Shown here: piece by piece, positions 30,990 to 36,299 of the stretch
Position numbering within the stretch: position 1 is the first letter of the stretch
Layout: each line of letters begins with the position of its first letter
DNA from: a virus
Direction: 5' to 3' (one strand)
Length of the DNA stretch: 36,299 nt
Virus record (IMG/VR): IMGVR_UViG_3300008120_000364
Span: 1-36,299 of that record
Translations under genes and position numbers: made by a program
Notes under the pieces: generated by a model
What the model was told of the DNA's origin: nothing
What the model saw: the letters and a program-made list of their open reading frames with translations, nothing else
Database searches by the model: none

Positions 30990-31393
30990 TATAAACCTCT
31001 AGCAACGAAGTCCTGATATAGAACTGCTATCTCTCCGGATTCGTCATATGGTAATAACTTAGCCAAAGTATCAGAGTACTTCTCTGTCATTTGTGGACGC
31101 ATACCTAAAACTTCTGGACCTGCACCTGCACCCATAGCAATACCAGTTGTAATTGGTTCTTCTGGTCGTTGAGTTGGCGCAAATAATGGTGTGATTCGCT
31201 CTAGTTGACTCGGAGCAATACCCTGCTCTGAACGAGAAACTGGATTTACATTTGGTGTCTTAGCCAATGGTGCTCCAGATTTAATTGCTTGTGTCTCAGC
31301 ACCTTCACCGTATGCGATTGAATTCATATTCAAGTCTGTTCTCTTGGAGAACTTGCCAGGACCTGCTGCTCCTGCTAATGGACCTCTAGCCAT
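30989..31393 (-). CDS. hypothetical protein (134 aa)
   Basis: MARGPLAGAAGPGKFSKRTD opens a largely disordered, Gly/Pro/Ala-rich protein, with a short helical end (YSDTLAKLLPYDESGEIAVL, YQDFVARGL). A stretch around NPVSRSEQGIAPSQLERI lies midway. GAGG precedes the ATG, and there is an 8-base overlap with the gene upstream. Probably a head-associated or assembly protein by position. No family assigned. Confidence 0.55.
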   Translation of the reverse strand: MARGPLAGAAGPGKFSKRTDLNMNSIAYGEGAETQAIKSGAPLAKTPNVNPVSRSEQGIAPSQLERITPLFAPTQRPEEPITTGIAMGAGAGPEVLGMRPQMTEKYSDTLAKLLPYDESGEIAVLYQDFVARGL

Positions 31394-31604
31394 TATTATC
31401 CTCCATCGTCTCTAAATCTTCTGTGAATTGTTCCCAAGCCTGATTAACTTGAGTTTCTCTTATTGCGTTATATGTTGCTAATTCTAAAATCTCATCTGAA
31501 AATGTATGTACTGCTGTCATTAAGTTATGAAAGAATCCTGCTAATACTACAAAGAAATCAGCGAGACGGATAGGGCGTGGAACGTAATCTTGTTTTTTAC
31601 TCAC
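31386..31604 (-). CDS. hypothetical protein with hydrophobic helix (72 aa)
   Basis: GTG start. Residues about 14-34 (LADFFVVLAGFFHNLMTAVH) are hydrophobic and could be a membrane or amphipathic helix. An acidic tail (WEQFTEDLETMEDNNG) follows. Small proteins of this shape near portal genes are common in phages with unknown role. Confidence 0.55.
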   Translation of the reverse strand: MSKKQDYVPRPIRLADFFVVLAGFFHNLMTAVHTFSDEILELATYNAIRETQVNQAWEQFTEDLETMEDNNG

Positions 31605-31629
31605 ACCCTATCCTCTCGATAGATTTTAT

Positions 31630-31764
31630 TTAAGCCTTCTTGCCCTTACGTCCGGCAGGGGCATATCCGAAATCTACTTTTCCGCCTTTTGGCTTTGAAG
31701 TATCTTTCTTACCTTCTGTTGGCTTCTGCATTGGAGCAGCAGCACGTCCACCTTTTTTGTTCAT
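31630..31764 (-). CDS. small basic protein (44 aa)
   Basis: From ATG 31764, preceded by GGAGG at 31768-31776 region: MNKKGGRAAAPMQKPTEGKK, then DTSKPKGGKVDFGYAPAGRK and GKKA. Gly/Lys-rich and apparently disordered, like the basic proteins near 21000. It lies between the portal and the head-protein genes. Function unknown, perhaps DNA or head binding. Confidence 0.5.
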   Translation of the reverse strand: MNKKGGRAAAPMQKPTEGKKDTSKPKGGKVDFGYAPAGRKGKKA

Positions 31765-31786
31765 TTAGCACCTCCTTCGGTTATGC

Positions 31787-33547
31787 TCAACCTGCGATTT
31801 GCGCGAGCAAACTTGCTATATCTGGACGAGAGCCAGCAGCAGGGGCCGCACCAGTCATTTGTTCTGGGTTAGGCTGCGAGGCAGGGGCTGGGGCCATACC
31901 TGCTGCTGGAACTTGTGCGCCCATCATTTCTGCTGGGACTTGTGGTTGTTCTTCTGGGGCAAATACTTCATCAACGATTGTTTCAATCGCTTTACCTTTT
32001 TGACGACCCTTGATGACTTCCGCGATTCGGGTAACAATCTGACTAGGGTCTTGACCCTGTGCCGCAAGCGCGGGGATAGCCTGAGCATACTGAGCCATAG
32101 CAACGCGCAAAGAATCACGCATCTCTTCAATGTCAACTCGTTGTTCTTCTTGTGTAACATTTAACTCCATTGGAATCTCACGACGTACATAGTCACGAGA
32201 TACAAGTTTGTCAGAACGCATTTGTAGCAAAGCAATAATTGCACGGTTAGGGTCCATACCGGACATAATTCCGTAGCGTACATCTACACCATATTCGCCA
32301 CCGATAGCCTTAGATGGAACATACTTCATTGAGTATGGTGTGCCATCTTCGCTTCCGCGAATTTCTTTGGTCATATTGCCAAATACTTTTTCATCTACTT
32401 CAAAGCAAAGTGCTACAAGTTCTGTAAACAAACGAGCAAACTGTGCTTGAGCCGAGCGAATCTGTGTATCGAATCCAGCCTGTAGTGCTTGTACACCACG
32501 ACCGGTAACAACCGATGCATCTAATTGACCTGTGCGTACTTCTGGATATCTTGCACCTAGACGTAATTCTCTTTCAAGAACGCCAGACTCAGTAAATACT
32601 CCAGGTGGAAGTTCTAGCGGTACACGGCGAATCGCTTGAGGGTTGGCAGACCGCATAATCGAATCTGGTCCAAGGGCCAGTTCTTGCACATCCTGTGGGA
32701 TTGCAATTGGTGCCTGTATAGATTTTTCTGCCGCTTGTATTTGCAGAACTGCAAAACGTGCGCGAGCCAGTTGTACCGCCAGAACATCGTCGAACTGACC
32801 TCGTGCTTCGCCATCAATAGATGAACGAACAGCAACTGAAGCCAGACATTTACCAAGGACGTTTACTGTCTGTGATAGAACTAGGTTATTGCGCTCTGGG
32901 ATAAATAATAAATCTTGGTCTTTGTCGTGATAACGAACTAGAGTTACATAAGGTGTATTGGCTGGCATCTTGTTTAATGGATAGCCAGCGTTATTAGCAC
33001 CAAGGATTTCTTTGTAGAACTCTGGATATTGTGCTGCTAAAGATTCAGCATCAGTATTTGTAATCTGTGTTAGAGAAATAGTTCTTCCGAATCTATCAAT
33101 CTCTGGATAGACACCAAATGGATTTAGCAAACGGATACGTGGATTGTTGTTCATATAATCCATCTCAACGATTGCTGGCAACATACCGTAGGTATTGAAC
33201 CAGTCAGCACCTGTGTACATCTGAATCTGTAGGTCTGAACCTGAGACGTAATAGTTTGCAATGCGGGTTCTTGTATCAGCAGATTTACGTGCTGCATCTG
33301 AAACCATATTGGTAGCAGAGCATTCAAAGGAAGGTAGTGGTGCCATTGCTTCTGCAAGGTCACGAGCAGCAACGTCAATGAAGTTAGCGACTAGAGGCTT
33401 TGGATATTCTTCAGAAAACATCGCCGGATAAACTTTAGATATGTCGCCCTGTCTAACAGATAAGACACTTCTCATACGCTGGTCACGCGGAGCGTACTTA
33501 GTCTTCAGTCTATCGACTTTAGCGATGACTTCTTTAGTTGATAGCAT
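31787..33547 (-). CDS. portal protein
   Basis: A 586-residue protein directly downstream of terminase and HNH genes. It begins MLSTKEVIAKVDRLKTKYAP and has the familiar portal sequence features: a wing with KPLVANFIDVAARDLAEAMA and YMNNNPRIRLLNPFGVYPEI. The GTGRGVQALQAGFDTQIRSA stem region leads into helices (QFARLFTELVALCFEVDEKV). The acidic/Pro-rich C-terminal part (QVPAEMMGAQVPAAGMAPAP) is a likely barrel extension or tail. It should form the dodecameric ring through which DNA is packed. Confidence 0.82.
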   Translation of the reverse strand: MLSTKEVIAKVDRLKTKYAPRDQRMRSVLSVRQGDISKVYPAMFSEEYPKPLVANFIDVAARDLAEAMAPLPSFECSATNMVSDAARKSADTRTRIANYYVSGSDLQIQMYTGADWFNTYGMLPAIVEMDYMNNNPRIRLLNPFGVYPEIDRFGRTISLTQITNTDAESLAAQYPEFYKEILGANNAGYPLNKMPANTPYVTLVRYHDKDQDLLFIPERNNLVLSQTVNVLGKCLASVAVRSSIDGEARGQFDDVLAVQLARARFAVLQIQAAEKSIQAPIAIPQDVQELALGPDSIMRSANPQAIRRVPLELPPGVFTESGVLERELRLGARYPEVRTGQLDASVVTGRGVQALQAGFDTQIRSAQAQFARLFTELVALCFEVDEKVFGNMTKEIRGSEDGTPYSMKYVPSKAIGGEYGVDVRYGIMSGMDPNRAIIALLQMRSDKLVSRDYVRREIPMELNVTQEEQRVDIEEMRDSLRVAMAQYAQAIPALAAQGQDPSQIVTRIAEVIKGRQKGKAIETIVDEVFAPEEQPQVPAEMMGAQVPAAGMAPAPASQPNPEQMTGAAPAAGSRPDIASLLAQIAG

Positions 33548-33560
33548 ATCTCTTCCTAGT

Positions 33561-34103
33561 TTATTTTGAACTCTTGGTCATATTACATATACCGTGAGAA
33601 GGTCTTATATTGTTTAATGTGTCTGAGCCACCTTTAGAAATTGGAATAACGTGGTCAAGATGTAGACCGTTTTCCCAACCCTTTGCACCGATACTTCTAG
33701 GTGCATCCATATCTATTTGTTCTAAGCAGATATGGCAGACTGTTCCGTATAGTTCAAGAACTTGAGCAAGAGTATATTTTTCATACCCATTGTTTCTTTC
33801 TTTGGCCCGTCTTCTTGATTTGGCTCTTCTATATAAATCTATATTTGATACGTAGTATCTTTTGTGTCTTTTAAGAATCTTCTCTTTGTTGTTCTTATAG
33901 TAACTTCTATGAGATTCCAGAATAGATTCTTTGTTATTATTATATGTAACTTTTCTGTGTTTCTTTGCTGCCTCAGGATTTCTCTTTTGGAAATCTTTTG
34001 ATGACTGAGTATTAGCAGTGGTACAGTCTCTACAAGGCTGCTCATTATTTCTACGGTGTCTGTTATAGCCAGACCGCGTACCACATTCAGCAACCTTAAG
34101 CAT
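33561..34103 (-). CDS. HNH endonuclease (180 aa)
   Basis: ATG overlaps the terminase stop (TAATG). Domains: an N-terminal Cys pair (CGTRSGYNRHRRNNEQPCRDC), a repeated basic helical arm (YNNNKESILESHRSYYKNNK, EKILKRHKRYY) and the HNH domain with CHIC (123-126), LDHVIPISKGG (Asp150-His151), Asn165 and SHGICN (His170, Cys173). It resembles the HNH protein at 3059-3511. HNH proteins beside terminase genes can stimulate packaging cleavage in some phages, so it may be useful rather than selfish. It separates TerL from portal. Confidence 0.9.
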   Translation of the reverse strand: MLKVAECGTRSGYNRHRRNNEQPCRDCTTANTQSSKDFQKRNPEAAKKHRKVTYNNNKESILESHRSYYKNNKEKILKRHKRYYVSNIDLYRRAKSRRRAKERNNGYEKYTLAQVLELYGTVCHICLEQIDMDAPRSIGAKGWENGLHLDHVIPISKGGSDTLNNIRPSHGICNMTKSSK

Positions 34104-35986
34104 TAGATAAACTGTCTTTCTTTATCCTGTAGCAATTCATCTATATTTATAACCATTTGTCTTTTACGTTCGTTATGATTCAAGAACGGATTTCTCATAT
34201 GGGTCTTCTGATTGAGTCCTACGTTTAGCATTTCTCTTGCTCTGATTTCACAGAACCAAAGTGCCATAACCATATCGGTCTTACCTTTGGTCGTTGGGGA
34301 CCAAGTGATAAGTTGCTCGATAAGACTCTTGATATTTTCTGTCTGGTCTGATGGTAGGTGCATCAGATTATCTCTATGATGCTTTCCATCTTGTTGCTTA
34401 GTTCCAAACAATGTGGACATAGAAGCCACACCGAAACCTGCATCCCACTTGTTATTACCAGTATGGTGTTCTCTAAGAACCGTACCTTTAGATGCTAGGA
34501 AGTTTCTAATACCTTCATCTTGCGTCAAGAAAGACTGGAAAGCGTTTCGCTCAACTATCCATTCTGACGGGGCGTAGACGTTAGTCCAGTCCGTGATAAG
34601 TTGTCGTATCTGAGCAGGCGTCGGACGCGTAATCTTGATAGCATCCACGATATATCTCTTATGACTAATACGGTCAACAGCATAACAGACAGCGGCAGTG
34701 TCACCGACCATCGCAGGGTCGAGGCCACAGATAAAAGAAAAGCCATTAAGGTCACGAGGATGTCCAGGGAATCCTGGAGTGAGGCGACCCGCCTTGCGCA
34801 TTCCGTCGATGCTACCTTTGACGCAAACCGGGTCAAAGATGGCGTCATCTGAAATATCTTGCTGCTGATAGATAAGCGCCCACGTTGAAGCGTCCATTGC
34901 CTGACGCTCCGCGTAAAGATGTTTACCATTCCAGCGCGGATATAATCCTTCTTCTGTCTTATGTTCATCTGTCTGCCCATCGAACGGTTGGTCGGAATAG
35001 GGCCAGAGTGTAACCCACTTATCTGGGTCTTCATTGGTTTCAAGAAGAGCCGGCATTGCTAGATATGTCCAGGGTACTGTGCCACCGGGGTATCTATCGG
35101 GGTTACGAAGTTCTTTATATAAATCTACTGAAGCAACTCGCGTCCCTACTACGATAAGTTTACCGGTAGGGTTAAGACGAGACCGCACGTCTTGCTGTAG
35201 CCACTTAATCTGTTTTTCAAAGTCATTGGCATTAGATAAGGTAACTGCGTCATCTATGATAATCATATCTGCACGCTTACCGTAAATCTGACCACCAATA
35301 CCTACAGCCTCTAGGTTTGGGTCCTTTTCGCTAGACTCTCTAAGTTCCTCACCGAAGGTAACTCTGGTTTGTTGCCAAGAAGCAGTCTTGGTATTAAAGC
35401 CGATACCTGCAGCATAGGCCTGCTGGAGTTCTTCATACATCGGGTGAGTCAAGCGCTGCTTGATAGCGTAGAGAAAGTCTGCAGCGAGGCGCTGGGTTTG
35501 AGAAACTATCAGAACCCTGAAGTTCGGGTTATTAACAATCTTGTAGGTGACATAGTCAACCGTGACCGTAATCGACTTTGCGTGGTTAGGCGGAATGTTG
35601 ATAAGGATGCGGTTATCCGCTAGTCCCTTCTCATACTTCATAGAGGGGTGGAACCAGGTCGGTTCTCTACCTTCAATAACATCTATCAGGTTCTTCTGGT
35701 GACCGAAGGTCTCTTGGTGAAGGTACTTCTTACGCCAGGTAGGAAAATCTAATTCTTTGGCTGAGGCTTCTGCGAAGTTCTTCTCTAGCGCACCTAGCCG
35801 CGTTCTATCCGCCAGTGACTTAAAGACGGGGTCAGTACGCCTGTAGTATTCATAGGACTTCAATGTACGGCCTGCTACTTGGCAGGCCTGTTCTACAGTC
35901 ATACCTTCTGCAATAGCAGAGAGGATAACCTTCTTAGCCTTCTCCGAGTCTTGTTTCTGTCTCGGATTAGGTACGGAGTTAGACAT
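34103..35986 (-). CDS. terminase large subunit with N-terminal HTH
   Basis: 627 residues from ATG 35986 (AAGGA upstream); the frame runs 19 codons further, in a region without a ribosome-binding site. An N-terminal HTH-like part (GMTVEQACQVAGRTLKSYEY YRRTDPVFKS) resembles small-terminase-type DNA binding. The ATPase has a Walker A-like PPNHAKSI and Walker B IIIDDA, with IVSQTQRLAADFLYAIKQ between. The nuclease domain begins at FICGLDPAMVGDTAAV with a catalytic Asp, and later residues VERNAFQSFLTQ fit the RNase-H fold. No separate small terminase is seen, so this fused HTH may replace it. It pumps and cuts DNA at the portal. Confidence 0.88.
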   Translation of the reverse strand: MSNSVPNPRQKQDSEKAKKVILSAIAEGMTVEQACQVAGRTLKSYEYYRRTDPVFKSLADRTRLGALEKNFAEASAKELDFPTWRKKYLHQETFGHQKNLIDVIEGREPTWFHPSMKYEKGLADNRILINIPPNHAKSITVTVDYVTYKIVNNPNFRVLIVSQTQRLAADFLYAIKQRLTHPMYEELQQAYAAGIGFNTKTASWQQTRVTFGEELRESSEKDPNLEAVGIGGQIYGKRADMIIIDDAVTLSNANDFEKQIKWLQQDVRSRLNPTGKLIVVGTRVASVDLYKELRNPDRYPGGTVPWTYLAMPALLETNEDPDKWVTLWPYSDQPFDGQTDEHKTEEGLYPRWNGKHLYAERQAMDASTWALIYQQQDISDDAIFDPVCVKGSIDGMRKAGRLTPGFPGHPRDLNGFSFICGLDPAMVGDTAAVCYAVDRISHKRYIVDAIKITRPTPAQIRQLITDWTNVYAPSEWIVERNAFQSFLTQDEGIRNFLASKGTVLREHHTGNNKWDAGFGVASMSTLFGTKQQDGKHHRDNLMHLPSDQTENIKSLIEQLITWSPTTKGKTDMVMALWFCEIRAREMLNVGLNQKTHMRNPFLNHNERKRQMVINIDELLQDKERQFI

Positions 35987-36056
35987 TGGGTTCCTTAAAA
36001 AAAATTTTTTATAATGGACAGAACTATCCCTACTAAAAGTCAACCAACGCTCTATA

Positions 36057-36086
36057 AGGGAGCGCTGGTAGCAGGACGCGCTCCCT
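36057..36086. repeat. 9-bp inverted repeat, 12-nt loop (IR1)
   Basis: AGGGAGCGC (36057-36065), a 12-base loop TGGTAGCAGGAC, and GCGCTCCCT (36078-36086). Perfect stem, no U tract. One of three elements with the same stem and loop lengths in this window. Confidence 0.7.
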
Positions 36087-36094
36087 AACTACTA

Positions 36095-36111
36095 CCGCGC
36101 CTCTGGCGCGG
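36095..36111. repeat. 7-bp GC hairpin, 3-nt loop (IR2)
   Basis: CCGCGCC-TCT-GGCGCGG, a very stable short hairpin directly after IR1. No T run follows on either strand, so it is not an obvious terminator. Confidence 0.7.
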
Positions 36112-36123
36112 ATTAGGGGGAGC

Positions 36124-36150
36124 GGAGTGGTCGAACGAAGCGACCCCTCC
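36124..36150. repeat. 10-bp imperfect inverted repeat (IR3)
   Basis: GGAGTGGTCG (36124-36133) and CGACCCCTCC (36141-36150) pair with one mismatch around a 7-base loop AACGAAG. Confidence 0.6.
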
Positions 36151-36152
36151 TA

Positions 36153-36182
36153 GAGTGAAACTACGGGTGGTCCGTTTCACTC
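36153..36182. repeat. 9-bp inverted repeat, 12-nt loop (IR4)
   Basis: GAGTGAAAC (36153-36161), loop TACGGGTGGTCC, GTTTCACTC (36174-36182). Perfect stem. Loop and outer bases resemble the element at 8231-8260: both begin GAG, end CTC and share TACGG at the loop start. Confidence 0.7.
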
Positions 36183-36199
36183 CCCTACTATATATAAGG

Positions 36200-36222
36200 C
36201 GCGAAAAATAGCGCATTTCGCG
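36200..36222. repeat. 7-bp inverted repeat (IR5)
   Basis: CGCGAAA (36200-36206) and TTTCGCG (36216-36222) with a 9-base loop. It borders the AT-rich segment. Confidence 0.6.
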
Positions 36223-36263
36223 TTTATGTGATGTAAATCATATTTATATGTATATAAAATAGG

Positions 36264-36280
36264 ACAAAGCACCACTTTGT
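36264..36280. repeat. 6-bp inverted repeat (IR6)
   Basis: ACAAAG-CACCA-CTTTGT, near the window end in AT-rich sequence. Weak alone; of interest only as part of the cluster. Confidence 0.4.
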
Positions 36281-36299
36281 TTAGTGCAGATATTTGATT

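Larger units (their letters stand above)
35987..36299. promoter_or_regulatory. non-coding late-unit leader rich in inverted repeats
   Basis: 313 bases without a credible gene. The part nearest TerL has an A8/T6-type run (about 35997-36010) and its ribosome-binding site. From 36057 to 36222 lie five GC-rich hairpins, listed separately. Then come 40 AT-rich bases and a sixth small hairpin (36264-36280). On the minus strand, TTGTCC, a 19-base gap and TATGAT form a weak candidate promoter in the AT-rich part. The whole block could hold the late promoter, the packaging start, a replication origin, or several of these. The window ends here. Confidence 0.5.

Noticed and set aside
31799-32164. Plus-strand open frame opposite the 3' part of the portal gene
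   Set aside because: A shadow of the portal frame; no coding features or ribosome-binding site.
36124-36145. GGTCGAAC-like string that could be a tRNA T-arm
   Set aside because: It is half of a hairpin (IR3); no acceptor, D or anticodon arm fits around it.

Overview
This window is most of the genome of a tailed dsDNA phage, probably of an actinobacterium. The WhiB-family regulator (5800-6066) and the actinobacterial-type transglycosylase domain (407-823) point to that host group. Moderate-to-low GC and dense packing with many tiny genes would fit the small-genome freshwater Actinobacteria, but host rank is inference. I see no integrase, repressor, tRNA or CRISPR array, so a lytic or unknown lifestyle is most likely.

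Layout. (1) 1-830, plus strand: a cut-off small gene, a tiny membrane protein and three genes in three different frames that overlap heavily, closed by a hairpin terminator (843-879). (2) 8190 down to 878, minus strand: the early/replication unit. In transcription order it encodes a proteasome-beta-like Ntn hydrolase, a Cas4/RecB-type nuclease, a Cys-containing protein, WhiB, a DnaB-like ATPase, a Hjc-like nuclease, a primase split into CHC2 and Toprim genes, an HNH endonuclease, a DUF1599/Nmad1-type protein, an endonuclease VII, a sigma-like factor, a PD-(D/E)XK-like protein and an FmdB-type zinc ribbon. (3) 8209-8538, plus strand: one isolated zinc-ribbon gene beside a strong hairpin. (4) 35986 down to 8590, minus strand: the late unit. 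It runs TerL, HNH, portal, small genes, a 1555-residue presumed internal virion protein, two more virion-associated proteins, scaffold, major capsid protein, a string of tiny basic proteins, a collagen-like protein with two glycosyltransferases, connector/tail proteins, three fibre-plus-accessory cassettes, a beta-rich 742-residue tail protein and the lysis genes, ending in an intrinsic terminator (8537-8570). (5) 35987-36299: a non-coding leader full of inverted repeats.

No tape-measure gene or tail-assembly frameshift pair is present, and large virion-type proteins lie between portal and scaffold, so a short-tailed (podovirus-like) virion is the best guess. The phage brings its own sigma-like factor and WhiB, so it probably redirects host transcription between the early and late units. 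Primase, helicase and nucleases replicate and process its DNA; TerL and portal package it; the endolysin and holin-like proteins release progeny.

Most notable points: the proteasome-like protein whose best ribosome-binding site points to an ATT start directly before the catalytic Thr; three-frame overlapping coding at 407-830; a family of hairpins with 9-bp stems and 12-nt loops at both intergenic control regions, with differing stems and partly conserved loops; a major capsid gene whose reading frame breaks exactly at a 15-bp palindrome; and a lysine-free collagen-like protein next to GT25 and GT4 glycosyltransferases.
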